The notes beneath the pieces were generated by a model. The model ran no database searches and was not told the origin of the DNA. It saw only the letters and a list, made by a program, of their open reading frames with translations. A program made the position numbers and the translations under genes. A stretch of DNA of 64,000 nt from JAHEJE01 sp965216335 (lineage in GTDB: Bacteria; Pseudomonadota; Alphaproteobacteria; Rhizobiales; Aestuariivirgaceae): positions 1,612,001 to 1,676,000 of the forward strand of contig OZ244154.1 in the NCBI GenBank assembly GCA_965216335.1. Direction: 5' to 3'. Below, piece by piece: positions 20,003 through 29,083 of this stretch (position 1 is the stretch's first letter; each line of letters opens with the position of its first letter).

Positions 20003-21502
20003 ACGCCAGAAGTCGCGGCTTAGAACCACCAGGACGGTGAAAAATTCCAGCCGGCCGAGCAGCATGCCGAAGATCAGCAGGATTTTCGCCCCGTCCGGCA
20101 GGGTCGAGAAGTTGCCCGCCGGGCCGATGGTCGGACCGAGCGCCGGGCCGACATTGGCCAGCGACGTCAGGGCGCCGGAAAGGCTGGTGATGAAATCGAG
20201 GCCGAAGAACGACAGCGAGACGGTGAAGATCATCACCGAGACGAACATGACGGTGACATAGGCCAGCACCGATGTCGCGATATCCTCAGTTATGCGCTTT
20301 TCGTTGAAGGTGGCGACGACCACCCGGTTCGGACTCATCAGCTTGCGGATGTAACCTTGCGCAACCATCAGCATGACCTGCAGCCGGAAGGCCTTCATGC
20401 CGCCGGTTGTCGAACCGGTGCAGCCGCCAAGGAACATCAGCGCGAAGAACGCCCCGACCGCACCCGTGCCCCAAGCCGTATAGTCGCCGGCGGCATAACC
20501 GGTTGTCGAAATGATCGACATGGCGTTGAAGCACACCGTGCGCAGCGCCTCGAACAGGCTGACCTCCGGCCGCGCTGCCAGCCACAGGGTCAGGCCGGCA
20601 ATCACCAGCACCACCGTCTTGAGGAAACCGCGCACCTGCTGGTCATCCCAGACGCGCAGCGAGCGGGTGCGTACGAACTTGATGTACAGCACCAGCGGCA
20701 GGCTGGATGCCAGCATGAAGAAGAACGCCACCCAATGGATCGCCGGCTCCTTGAAGAAACCGAACGAGGCATCGTGGGTGGAATACCCGCTGGTCGCCAC
20801 GGTCGTCATGGCATGGTTCATGGCATCGAACGTGGTCATCCCGGCCAGCCGGTAACTCACCGCACAGGCCACGGTCAGCAGCATGTAGGTGAGCATGATC
20901 AGCCCCATCACCTCGCGCGCCCGCGGCATGAACTTGTCGGACCGGTCCGAGCTCTCGGTCTGGAACAGCTGCATGCCACCGACCTTCAGGAACGGCAGCA
21001 TGATCAGCGCCATGACGACGATGCCGATACCGCCGATCCACTGGATGATCGAGCGCCACAACAGAATGCCCGGCGGCAGCTCGTCCAGCCCGGTCATGAC
21101 GGTGGACCCGGTTGTCGTCAGCCCCGAAACTGCCTCGAACCAGGCATCGACCAGGCTCAGGCCGCCGCCCAGAAACACGAACGGCACCGCCGCCACGCTC
21201 GCCAGCACGAACCAGCTCATGACCGTGAGCACAAAGCCTTCGCGCAAGCTGACCTCATTCGACCAGCTGCCGCGGCTGACCAGCACCAGCATCGATCCGA
21301 AAAACCCGGTCACGAAGGCCGAACCGGCAAACACCTTCCAGTCCGGGTTGTTGGCGATGACATCGCTCACCGCCGGCGGAAACATGAACACCGTCAGCAA
21401 CAGCATCATGATGCCGATGACAAAGCTGATCCGGTTGAATTCAACGATTGGCGTGCGCCGCTCCTGGAGCATGGCGCCAAGCTGGTCGGTAAGCCGATTC
21501 AT
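20000..21502 (-). CDS. trkH: Trk system potassium uptake protein TrkH
   Basis: The 500-residue inner-membrane protein forms the ion channel of the Trk system, working with the NAD-binding regulator TrkA (not in the window). It has ten or so helices and the four pore loops, seen for example as VSGLTTTGSTVMTGLD, TTVATSGYSTHDASFG, NAMSIISTTGYAAGDY and SLANVGPALGPTIGPAGNFS. Translation should begin at ATG 21502 (MNRLTDQLGAML); the frame stays open upstream but that part lies over tRNA-Thr. The end, LSRDFWR, is the normal end for the family, and its stop codon is formed at the junction with a MITE. Confidence 0.93.
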   Translation of the reverse strand: MNRLTDQLGAMLQERRTPIVEFNRISFVIGIMMLLLTVFMFPPAVSDVIANNPDWKVFAGSAFVTGFFGSMLVLVSRGSWSNEVSLREGFVLTVMSWFVLASVAAVPFVFLGGGLSLVDAWFEAVSGLTTTGSTVMTGLDELPPGILLWRSIIQWIGGIGIVVMALIMLPFLKVGGMQLFQTESSDRSDKFMPRAREVMGLIMLTYMLLTVACAVSYRLAGMTTFDAMNHAMTTVATSGYSTHDASFGFFKEPAIHWVAFFFMLASSLPLVLYIKFVRTRSLRVWDDQQVRGFLKTVVLVIAGLTLWLAARPEVSLFEALRTVCFNAMSIISTTGYAAGDYTAWGTGAVGAFFALMFLGGCTGSTTGGMKAFRLQVMLMVAQGYIRKLMSPNRVVVATFNEKRITEDIATSVLAYVTVMFVSVMIFTVSLSFFGLDFITSLSGALTSLANVGPALGPTIGPAGNFSTLPDGAKILLIFGMLLGRLEFFTVLVVLSRDFWR

Positions 21503-21564
21503 CTGCCGGCAGGACCCCGCGCATTGTGCCGGCCGGCGTGAAAACCGGCCCCGGGAGTGGGAAG

Positions 21565-21639
<75 letters not shown>

Positions 21640-21764
21640 CTGAATTTCCTTAAGCGTTTGAAAAAACGCCATTTTCAAGGATCGCCCACACTCACATGGG
21701 CCTTATTATCACGTCGACTCGCCAAAGTTCAAGCACAAGAAGGTTAAGTTGCGGCAAATCGCTG

Positions 21765-22466
21765 TCATACCGACAGATAGTCCTGCTTGAGCGCATCGTC
21801 GCGATCCAGTTCGGCCAGCCCGCCGTCGAACCGCTTGACCCCGCTTTCCAGCACCACGGCACGGTCGGTCACCTGGCGCGCGAAGGTCAGGTTCTGTTCA
21901 CACAACACCACCGCGACGCCCTCCTGCTTGATCCGCCTGATCGTATGCGCCATCTGTTCCACGATGACCGGGGCAATGCCCTCGGACGGTTCATCCAGCA
22001 GCAGCAGCGTCGGATTGCCCATCAGGGTGCGGGCGATCGACAGCATCTGCTGTTCGCCGCCGGACAGTTGCCGGCCGCGATTGTGGCGGCGCTCGGCAAG
22101 ATTGGGAAACAGCTCGAACAGTTCTTCGCGCCGCCAGACATAAGCCCCGTCGCGGGCCGGCTGCCGCCCGACCTCAAGGTTCTCCAGAACGCTGAGATCG
22201 GAAAAAATGCGCCGCTCCTCCGGCACGTAGCCAATGCCCAGCCGCGCCACCTTGTAGGGCGCCAGGCCGGTCACGTCGCGGCCATCAAACATCACCCGGC
22301 CTGTGCGCGGCACGACCATCTGCATCACCGACTTGATCGCCGTCGTCTTGCCGGCTCCATTGCGGCCGAGCAGCGCAACCACTTCACCCCTGGCCACGCC
22401 AAAGCTCAGCTCGTGCAGAATGTGCGCCTTGCCGTAGAAACTGTCGATGCCGGAAAGCTCAAGCAT
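21765..22466 (-). CDS. livF: Branched-chain amino acid-type ABC transporter ATPase LivF
   Basis: The 233-residue ATPase has Walker A LLGRNGAGKTTAIKS, signature QLSGGEQQMLSIAR and Walker B TLLLLDEPSEGIAP, with the LivF-type end DAVVLESG-like DRAVVLESG. ATG 22466 (MLELSGIDSFYGK) is the family N-terminus and overlaps the end of livG by 8 bases, so translation is coupled. It is the last gene of an operon of binding protein, fused permease, livG and livF. Its partner ATPase is LivG. Confidence 0.93.
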   Translation of the reverse strand: MLELSGIDSFYGKAHILHELSFGVARGEVVALLGRNGAGKTTAIKSVMQMVVPRTGRVMFDGRDVTGLAPYKVARLGIGYVPEERRIFSDLSVLENLEVGRQPARDGAYVWRREELFELFPNLAERRHNRGRQLSGGEQQMLSIARTLMGNPTLLLLDEPSEGIAPVIVEQMAHTIRRIKQEGVAVVLCEQNLTFARQVTDRAVVLESGVKRFDGGLAELDRDDALKQDYLSV

Positions 22467-23217
22467 CCCCGCCAGCCCCGCTGCCCAGATAGACCTCGCG
22501 CACCTGCGGATCGCCACGGACCTCGGCCACGGAGCCGCTGGCGATCAGCTCACCGCGGTTCATGACGATCACCCGGTGGGCGTGACCGAACACCATGTCC
22601 ATGTCGTGTTCGGTGAACAGCACCGATATCGCGCGCTCGTCCACGATGCCGGAAATCAGCTCCATGAGCTTTGCCCGCGCGCCCGGCGCCATGCCGGCGG
22701 TCGGCTCGTCCATCAGCAACAGCTTTGGCGCATTGGCCAGGGCGATCGCCAGCTCAAGCCGCTTTACATCGCCATAGGCCAGAACGGCCGCCGGCCGCCC
22801 GGCCTGATCGGACATGCCGACATCTTCCAGCAACGCCAGCGCCTCGCAGCGAAACAGCGCCCTCGCCGACCCGAACAGCGACAAACAGCGTCGGTGATGC
22901 GACATGAGCGCCATCTGGACATTCTCCAGCACGGTCATGGAGGCATACGTCTGGGTGATCTGAAACGTCCTGCCAACCCCGCGGCGCCAGACCTTGCGCG
23001 GTGAAAGCCCGGTGATGTCTTCTCCCTGCAGCCGGACAGCGCCGGTGTCCGGCTTCAACTGCCCCATGAGCAGATTGAAGCAGGTCGACTTGCCGGCACC
23101 GTTCGGCCCGATCAACGCCAGCATCTCGCCGGCGCCGACCTCAAACGATACCTGCTTGACGGCTTCCAGCGCACCGAACGCCTTGCGCAATTGCACCGCT
23201 TCCAGAATGGCCGTCAT
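22459..23217 (-). CDS. livG: Branched-chain amino acid-type ABC transporter ATPase LivG
   Basis: The 252-residue ATPase has Walker A LIGPNGAGKSTCFN, the LivG-type signature VLAYGDVKRLELAIAL in place of LSGGQ, Walker B LLLMDEPTAGMAP, and the switch histidine in LFTEHDMDMVFGH. It pairs with LivF on the fused permease. ATG 23217 overlaps the permease stop in an ATGA arrangement. Length and motifs are normal. The real substrate may be branched-chain amino acids, urea, amides or another small molecule; the binding protein at 25.1-26.3 kb decides that. Confidence 0.93.
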   Translation of the reverse strand: MTAILEAVQLRKAFGALEAVKQVSFEVGAGEMLALIGPNGAGKSTCFNLLMGQLKPDTGAVRLQGEDITGLSPRKVWRRGVGRTFQITQTYASMTVLENVQMALMSHHRRCLSLFGSARALFRCEALALLEDVGMSDQAGRPAAVLAYGDVKRLELAIALANAPKLLLMDEPTAGMAPGARAKLMELISGIVDERAISVLFTEHDMDMVFGHAHRVIVMNRGELIASGSVAEVRGDPQVREVYLGSGAGGDA

Positions 23218-25076
23218 CGTTCCGCCTCCGCGGCCCGCCGCAATCCCAGCCGGGCCGAAAGCCGGTTGGCGAGCCCCACCAGACCGTCCGGCGCTGCGAT
23301 CACCACCACGATGATCACCAGACCCAGCGCCAGCCGCCAATACTCGAAACGCGACAGATAATCCTGCACGATGGTCAAGGCGCTGGCGCCGGCAATCGGA
23401 CCGGTCAGGGTCTTCACCCCGCCCAGAAACACCATGATCAAAGCATCGAACGATTTAGCGATCTCCAGTTCGGTCGGAAACACACTGCCCTTGGAGAACA
23501 CGAACAGCCCGCCGGCCAGCCCGGCCAGCGCCCCCGACAGGCCCATCGCCGCCCACTGCACCTGCTTGATGTTGATGCCGGTTGCCTCGGCCCGCCGGGC
23601 GCTGTCGCGGGTCGCGCGCAAGGTGAAGCCGAACGGCGAATACGCCGCATGGCGCAGAAAGGCTATGCCGGCACCGGCGACAACGAGGGTCAGATAGTAG
23701 TACGCCGGCGGATCGGAGGCCCATCCCGATGGCCAGATGCCGACGATACCGTCATCCCCGCCGGTCACCTCGCTCCACTGCAGCGCCACCGACCAGACGA
23801 GTTGCGCAAACGCAAGGGTGAGCATGGCGAAGTAAACCCCGCTCAGCCGGATGCAGAACCAGCCGATCGCCAGCGCCAGCAGGCCGGCGGCAAGCGGCGC
23901 CAGCAGGACGGCCAGCTCCATCGGCGCATCGGCGCAGTGCACCATCAGCGCTGCCGCATAGGCCCCACCGCCGAAAAAGGCCGCATGACCGAAGGACACC
24001 AGCCCGCCGATCGACAACATGAAATGCAGGCTGACGGCAAACAGGCAGACGATGAACACGTCGATCAGCAGCACCAGCCAGAAGTTCCCGGCAAACGCCG
24101 GAACGGCCAGCAAGCCGGCAACCAGCATCGCGGTCATGATCTTTGCAGCACTGCTCATCGGCCTGAGCGGCTGTTCCGGCTCGCCCTGCTGACCGTGCTC
24201 TCCCGCCGTTTCCTCGCGCCCGAACAACCCGAACGGCCGCACCATCAACACCACCGCCATGACAATGAACATCAGCACCAGGGTGCTTTGCGGCACGAAG
24301 CGCACACCGAACACGTTGAGCACCGAGATGATCACCGCCGCCGCAAACGCGCCGGTGATCGACCCCATGCCGCCGACCACCACGACCACGAAGATCGCCG
24401 CCAGAATGTTGAAATCCATCAGCAGGTCGGCCCCGCCCTTGGGAAGCTGCAAGGCGCCGCCCAGACCGGTCAGCGCCGCGCCGAGAAAGAACACACCGGT
24501 GAACAGCCAGGCCTGATTGACACCCAGCGCCCCGACCATCTCGCGGTCCTGGGTTGCCGCCCTGACCAACACCCCGAACCGGGTTCGCCGCATCAGGAAC
24601 CACAGGGCAAACAGCACAAAGGGCGTGATCGCAATCAGCGCCAGGTCGTATTGCGGCACCGGTTCGCCGAGAATGCGCACAACGCCCTTCAGCCCCGGCG
24701 CGCGCGGCCCCAGCAAATCCTCCGGCCCCCAGGCGACCAGCACCAGGTCCTGAATGACCAGAATGACCCCGAACGTTGCGACCAGTTGAAACAGTTCCGG
24801 CGCCCGGTACACGCGCCGCAGGATCACCAGTTCGACGAGCACCCCGGCAGCTCCGACAGCCAGCCCGGCAACCAGCATCGCCGCCCAGAACCCGAGCGGC
24901 CCGCTCAGGGCATTGACCGCGGTGTACCCGAAATAGGCCCCCAGCATGTAGAACGAGCCCTGGGCGAAATTGACGATCCGGGTCACGCCGAAGATCAGCG
25001 ACAGACCGGACGCCGCCAGGAACAGCGCCGAGGCATTGGCAAGCCCAGCCAGCAATTGCGCAACGATGAGCGACAT
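23214..25076 (-). CDS. Fused LivH-LivM ABC transporter permease
   Basis: This 620-residue membrane protein combines both permease subunits of a HAAT-family transporter. The LivH half (about 1-295) starts with GLANASALFLAASGLSLIFG and contains VRAATQDREMVGALGVNQ and VVVVGGMGSITGAFAAAV. After a hydrophilic linker (about 296-315, rich in Gly/Gln/Glu) the LivM half runs to the end, with LSIGGLVSFGHAAFFGGGAY, LRATRDSARRAEATGINI and VFLGGVKTLTGPIAGASAL. The open frame is continuous across the junction, so it is a true fusion. It overlaps livG by 4 bases and follows the binding-protein gene by 48 bases. Confidence 0.92.
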   Translation of the reverse strand: MSLIVAQLLAGLANASALFLAASGLSLIFGVTRIVNFAQGSFYMLGAYFGYTAVNALSGPLGFWAAMLVAGLAVGAAGVLVELVILRRVYRAPELFQLVATFGVILVIQDLVLVAWGPEDLLGPRAPGLKGVVRILGEPVPQYDLALIAITPFVLFALWFLMRRTRFGVLVRAATQDREMVGALGVNQAWLFTGVFFLGAALTGLGGALQLPKGGADLLMDFNILAAIFVVVVVGGMGSITGAFAAAVIISVLNVFGVRFVPQSTLVLMFIVMAVVLMVRPFGLFGREETAGEHGQQGEPEQPLRPMSSAAKIMTAMLVAGLLAVPAFAGNFWLVLLIDVFIVCLFAVSLHFMLSIGGLVSFGHAAFFGGGAYAAALMVHCADAPMELAVLLAPLAAGLLALAIGWFCIRLSGVYFAMLTLAFAQLVWSVALQWSEVTGGDDGIVGIWPSGWASDPPAYYYLTLVVAGAGIAFLRHAAYSPFGFTLRATRDSARRAEATGINIKQVQWAAMGLSGALAGLAGGLFVFSKGSVFPTELEIAKSFDALIMVFLGGVKTLTGPIAGASALTIVQDYLSRFEYWRLALGLVIIVVVIAAPDGLVGLANRLSARLGLRRAAEAER

Positions 25077-25124
25077 CGCCAGCCCCTACCCCGCCATTCC
25101 CGACACAAACTTCGCTGAGTAAAG

Positions 25125-26333
25125 CTATTCCTGCGGCCGCATGGCCTTGACCTCATCGTCGCCAGGCAGATAGTTGGCACCGTCCTCATAGGACCAGTCG
25201 ATCATGACACCCTTGCCATCCCGCACCGTGGTGGTACCGACGAAGGCACCCATGGTCGACTGATGATCGATCGCCCGGTAGGTGATCTTGCCGACCGGTG
25301 TATCGAGTTCGAGACCCTTGAACGCCTCGACCAGCTTTTCCGTGTCGGTCGAGCCGGCGGCATTGAGCACGGCGGCAATCGACAGACCGGTGTTGTAACC
25401 GACCAGCGAGCCGTTGCGGGGATAGTCGTTGAACCGCGCCTGATAGGCCTTGACGAAGGCATTGTGCGGCTCGGTGTCGATATCGTACCAGGGATAGCCG
25501 GTGACCACCCACCCTTGCGGCGCTTCATCCTTCAGCCCGTCGATGTACTCCGGTTCGCCGGTCAGCAGGCCCAACACCAGCTTGCCCTCGAACAGCCCGC
25601 GCGTGGAGCCTTCGCGCACGAACTTCGCCAGGTCGGGACCGAAGGTCACATTGTAGATCGCCTCGGCATTGGCCGCCTGCAGCGCCTGCACCTCGGCGGC
25701 GGCATCGATCTTGAACAGCGCCGGCCATTGTTCGGCGACGAACTCAACGTCCGGATTGAGCGCCTTCAGTGCCTTCTTGAACGCCGCCACGGCATCCTTG
25801 CCGTAGGCATAGTTGGGGGCGATGGTCGCCCAGCGCTTGGCGCCGTTGGCCGCTGCTCGCTTGGCCAGCATCGCCGCCTGCATGTAGGTCGACGGCCGCA
25901 GCCGGAACGTGTAGCGGTTTCCCTTCTCCCACACCAAAGCATCCGCCAGCGGTTCGGAGGCCAGATAGAGCTTCTTCTTCTGGCCCGCATAAGACGCCAG
26001 CGCCAGACCGACATGCGAGAACAGGTTGCCGGAGATCATCACCACGCCGTCGCGGCTGAACATCTCCTCGGCGATCTTGACGGCTTCCGCCGGCTTGCCC
26101 TGATCGTCGCGCGACACGATCTCCAGCGTCTTGCCGCCGAGCACTCCGCCTGCTGCATTGATGTGCTCAACAGCCAGATCAAGTCCCTTCTTGTACGGCT
26201 CGGTGAAGGCCGGCAGCCGCTTGTAGCTGTTCATGTCGCCGACCTTGACGGTCTCGGCGTTCGCGACCGCCGCGCCGGTCACCAGGACCGCCAGCGCGAC
26301 AATGATCCGCGTGCATTTGCGAAGGAAAAACAT
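25125..26333 (-). CDS. LivK-type ABC transporter substrate-binding protein
   Basis: The 402-residue periplasmic protein has a signal peptide (about 1-26, ending AVANAE) and a type I periplasmic-binding fold: VGDMNSYKRLPAFTEPYKKG, EHINAAGGVLGGKTLEIVSR and DDQGKPAEAVKIAEEMFSRD. It is a member of the Peripla_BP_6 family and should capture the substrate for the fused LivHM permease and LivG/LivF encoded downstream. The ligand pocket cannot be assigned from sequence alone; aromatic or amide substrates are as likely as leucine. It is divergent from maf, with a 230-base gap in which I see no firm promoter. Confidence 0.9.
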   Translation of the reverse strand: MFFLRKCTRIIVALAVLVTGAAVANAETVKVGDMNSYKRLPAFTEPYKKGLDLAVEHINAAGGVLGGKTLEIVSRDDQGKPAEAVKIAEEMFSRDGVVMISGNLFSHVGLALASYAGQKKKLYLASEPLADALVWEKGNRYTFRLRPSTYMQAAMLAKRAAANGAKRWATIAPNYAYGKDAVAAFKKALKALNPDVEFVAEQWPALFKIDAAAEVQALQAANAEAIYNVTFGPDLAKFVREGSTRGLFEGKLVLGLLTGEPEYIDGLKDEAPQGWVVTGYPWYDIDTEPHNAFVKAYQARFNDYPRNGSLVGYNTGLSIAAVLNAAGSTDTEKLVEAFKGLELDTPVGKITYRAIDHQSTMGAFVGTTTVRDGKGVMIDWSYEDGANYLPGDDEVKAMRPQE

Positions 26334-26563
26334 GACGTTTGGTCTCCTGTCAGAGTGGGCGCCTGGATGCTGTGGATTGCGCTCATCCTACTCTTATCAT
26401 CGTCGCGCGGCATTCTCAAAGCGCCGCTGCGCACGGCCAGGATCACATAGCGACGCACCACCCGGCGTTTGCGGTTGGACGCAGCCCTGATGATCTGGCA
26501 AAAGGATCAGGCTACAAATCACCGATTGCCACCTGATTCGGTGCCGAAATCCGGAAATCTCTC

Positions 26564-27196
26564 ATGTCAGATGCAAGGGTCCAACTCGTTCTGGCCAGCG
26601 CTTCCCCCCGCCGCCTGGCGTTGCTTGAGCAGGCCGGCCTGACGCCTGACCTGCTCAACCCGGTCGATCTCAAGGAAGAGCAGGACCGCCGCGAAACGCC
26701 GCGCGCCTTTTCATTGCGGCTGGCCAAGGAAAAGGCCGAGGCCGCGCAGGCGGCGCCGCGGGTGAAGGCGTTGGCGGCACCGACTTACATCCTGGCCGCC
26801 GACACCGTCGTCGCGGTTGGGCGCCGGGTGCTGGGCAAGCCGGGCTCGGTCGACGAGGCGACGAGTTCGCTGCGCCTGTTGTCGGGCCGCTCGCATAAGG
26901 TGTTCACCAGCCTCTGCCTGATTTCACCATCAGGCTCCGCAAAGACGCGGGTCTGCGAAACCAAGGTGCGCTTCAAGCGCCTGTCGCGCGAGGACATCGA
27001 CAGCTATCTCGTGTCCGAGGAATGGCGCGGCAAGGCCGGCGCCTATGCCATCCAGGGCCGCGCCGCGGCCTTCGTGCGCCACCTGAACGGTTCCTACTCC
27101 GCCGTCGTTGGCCTGCCGCTCTATGAAACCGTCACCATGTTGCAGGGCGCCGGATACCCGGTCTATTTTTCCTGGATGAACGCCCGTCCGGAGTAG
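26564..27196 (+). CDS. maf: Maf-family nucleoside triphosphate pyrophosphatase
   Basis: The 210-residue protein hydrolyses non-canonical or pyrimidine NTPs to NMPs. The Maf loop LVLASASPRRLALLEQAG is at residues 8-25, the catalytic DTVV in ILAADTVVAVGRRVLGKPG, the SGR loop in LLSGRSHKVFTS, and WRGKAGAYAIQGRAAAFVRH closes the domain. The full family length is present. It is followed after 6 bases by yacG, a pairing seen widely in alphaproteobacteria. Confidence 0.93.
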   Translation: MSDARVQLVLASASPRRLALLEQAGLTPDLLNPVDLKEEQDRRETPRAFSLRLAKEKAEAAQAAPRVKALAAPTYILAADTVVAVGRRVLGKPGSVDEATSSLRLLSGRSHKVFTSLCLISPSGSAKTRVCETKVRFKRLSREDIDSYLVSEEWRGKAGAYAIQGRAAAFVRHLNGSYSAVVGLPLYETVTMLQGAGYPVYFSWMNARPE

Positions 27197-27202
27197 CCAG
27201 AC

Positions 27203-27451
27203 TTGACCTCGAGTTCCGACAAACCAGAAAAACCGTCCGCCGAACTGGTGCGCCTGCGCCCCAAGCGCCCGTGCCCGCTCTGCCAGAAACCCTCGCAGCA
27301 CAAGTATCACCCGTTCTGCTCGGCACGTTGCGCCGACATCGACCTGCACCGCTGGCTGGGCGGCCAGTATGCCGTGCCGGCCGTCGAGCCGCCCGACTTC
27401 GAAGATGCCGACATGGCTCGCCACGCCAACGAGAACCGCAATGAGGACTGA
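27203..27451 (+). CDS. yacG: DNA gyrase inhibitor YacG, zinc-finger protein
   Basis: The 82-residue protein has the YacG zinc site CPLC-x14-CSARC with the following DIDLHRWLGGQY, the family signature that contacts GyrB in E. coli. The C-terminus is acidic. Start codon is TTG 27203, the only reasonable start between the maf stop and the zinc finger. It is translated right after maf. Confidence 0.9.
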   Translation: MTSSSDKPEKPSAELVRLRPKRPCPLCQKPSQHKYHPFCSARCADIDLHRWLGGQYAVPAVEPPDFEDADMARHANENRNED

Positions 27452-27462
27452 GCGGTCCTGTT

Positions 27463-27843
27463 CTACACGAAGACGACCTTCACGACCGCAAGTACGATGA
27501 CGGTGATCCACAACACGACAGTAATCAGTGCCGAATACCGCCCAAACCAGACATAGGCTTCGCGCAGTGCGGTGCCGATGACCTGCTGCGCCGTTGCCGC
27601 CGGCGGACAGTGGTCGGTGTCCTTGATCAGCAGCCACGTTTCGGTGTCCTTGTAGGGCCGAGCCGGCGCACACTTCGCCCGGTAGCCCAGCACCAGCGTC
27701 ATGGTCAGCATCAGCACCCCGCCGGTCTTCGCCGCCAGCAGCGGATCGAAACTGAACCCGACCATCACGCACAGGATCGCGAAGCCGGCGAACCCGCAGG
27801 CCCGCCCAACCGTCTCATACGCAGTCTGCTGAACGACATCCAT
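27463..27843 (-). CDS. Hypothetical membrane protein
   Basis: I do not recognise this 126-residue protein. It has an N-terminal hydrophobic pair (about 15-32 and 38-53), a polar middle with RPYKDTETWLLIKDTDHCPP, and a C-terminal helix (about 103-124, ALITVVLWITVIVLAVVKVV). The pattern suggests two or three membrane spans with a soluble loop. ATG 27843 has a weak GGA seven bases upstream; a TTG 15 bases earlier is less likely. It is convergent with yacG (12 bases apart) and divergent from the deaminase gene. Base composition is like its neighbours. The protein-like composition and fit between flanking genes support coding, but no function is proposed. Confidence 0.7.
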   Translation of the reverse strand: MDVVQQTAYETVGRACGFAGFAILCVMVGFSFDPLLAAKTGGVLMLTMTLVLGYRAKCAPARPYKDTETWLLIKDTDHCPPAATAQQVIGTALREAYVWFGRYSALITVVLWITVIVLAVVKVVFV

Positions 27844-27974
27844 CGTGAGATCCGTCAACTGTTGTCAAACCGGACTCTTGCACAATTCTTTCGCATGGTA
27901 AGTCAAGTCCGCGTGATACTGCAATGGTTCAGACAGCTTGCCCGATTCGCATTCCGACCATAGGGTCTAAGCTC

Positions 27975-29000
27975 ATGATCGATGTTCAAGACTTCATCCG
28001 CCGGATGCCCAAGGCGGAACTGCACCTTCATATCGAAGGCACGCTTGAGCCGGAGCTGATGATGGAACTGGCCCGGCGCAATGACGTCCACCTGCCCTAT
28101 GACACGCTTAACGACATTCGCGCGGCGTACGACTTCTCCTGTCTGGAAGATTTTCTCCAGGTCTATTACCTCGGCATGTCGGTGCTGATCACCGAGCAGG
28201 ATTTCTTCGATCTCACCTGGGCCTATCTGGAACGGGTCAAGAGCCAGAACGTCACCCACATCGAGATCTTCTTCGATCCGCAGGGCCACACCGAGCGCGG
28301 CGTCAGCTTCGACACGGTGCTGTCCGGCATCACCCGCGCCCTGGAGCAGGGCCGCAAGGAACTCGGCATCACCTCCAAATTGATCATGTGCTTCCTGCGC
28401 CACCTGCCCGAGGAGGCCGCCTTCGATACGCTCACCCATGCCTGCCGCTGTAAGGACGACATCTTCGGCGTCGGCCTGGACAGTTCCGAACAGGGCCATC
28501 CGCCGCAGAAATTCGCCCGGGTCTTTGCCGAGGCCCGAGAAAACGGCTTCACACCCGTCGCCCACGCCGGCGAGGAAGGCCCGCCCACCTATGTCAGCGA
28601 CGCCCTGGATGTGCTGCACATCGAGCGCATCGACCATGGCAACCGGGCGCTGGAAGACCCGGCACTGACCGCCCGCATCGCCGCGAGCGGCATGGCGATG
28701 ACCGTCTGCCCCTTGTCCAATCTGCGCCTGAAGGTCGTCGACGACCTGACCCGGCATCCCCTGCGCCGGATGCTTCAGGCCGGCATCTGCGCCACCGTCA
28801 ATTCCGACGACCCGTCCTACTTCGGCGGCTACATCACCGAGAACTATCTCGCCGTGCAGACAGCCTTGTCGCTCGATCTCGGCGAAATCATCCAGCTCGG
28901 CCGCAATGCCTACACAGGCTCCTTCATGACGCCGGCCGAAAAGTCTGTAGCGCTCGAAGCCTTCGACAGGTTCACGGCCGGTGTTTCCAGGCGATCATAA
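27975..29000 (+). CDS. Adenosine/adenine deaminase family protein
   Basis: The 341-residue zinc hydrolase removes the amino group of adenosine or adenine, feeding purine salvage or breakdown. All metal and catalytic motifs are visible: HLHIEGTLEPEL, VGLDSSEQGHPP, VAHAGEEGPP with the catalytic Glu, IERIDHGNRALED and VNSDDPSYFGG. The form SSEQGHPP rather than the longer eukaryote-like loop is typical of bacterial adenine deaminases (type 2), so adenine is a good alternative substrate. ATG 27975 is the conserved start; the frame is open for 17 codons upstream without family likeness. A ureidoglycine aminohydrolase gene 4 kb away belongs to the same catabolic direction. Confidence 0.88.
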   Translation: MIDVQDFIRRMPKAELHLHIEGTLEPELMMELARRNDVHLPYDTLNDIRAAYDFSCLEDFLQVYYLGMSVLITEQDFFDLTWAYLERVKSQNVTHIEIFFDPQGHTERGVSFDTVLSGITRALEQGRKELGITSKLIMCFLRHLPEEAAFDTLTHACRCKDDIFGVGLDSSEQGHPPQKFARVFAEARENGFTPVAHAGEEGPPTYVSDALDVLHIERIDHGNRALEDPALTARIAASGMAMTVCPLSNLRLKVVDDLTRHPLRRMLQAGICATVNSDDPSYFGGYITENYLAVQTALSLDLGEIIQLGRNAYTGSFMTPAEKSVALEAFDRFTAGVSRRS

Positions 29001-29083
29001 ACCCGGCATTTCACCGATTTCCGCAAGCCTTCGTTAAGCCAACCGCCGTAGACTGGTGGTGAATCGAGATTTGCGACGTTGAA

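Noticed and set aside
19374..20040. Open frames running from the thermonuclease gene through the MITE
   Set aside because: The frames read across the MITE ends and beyond a clear nuclease stop at 19640; similar ORFs arise in MITEs without being genes.
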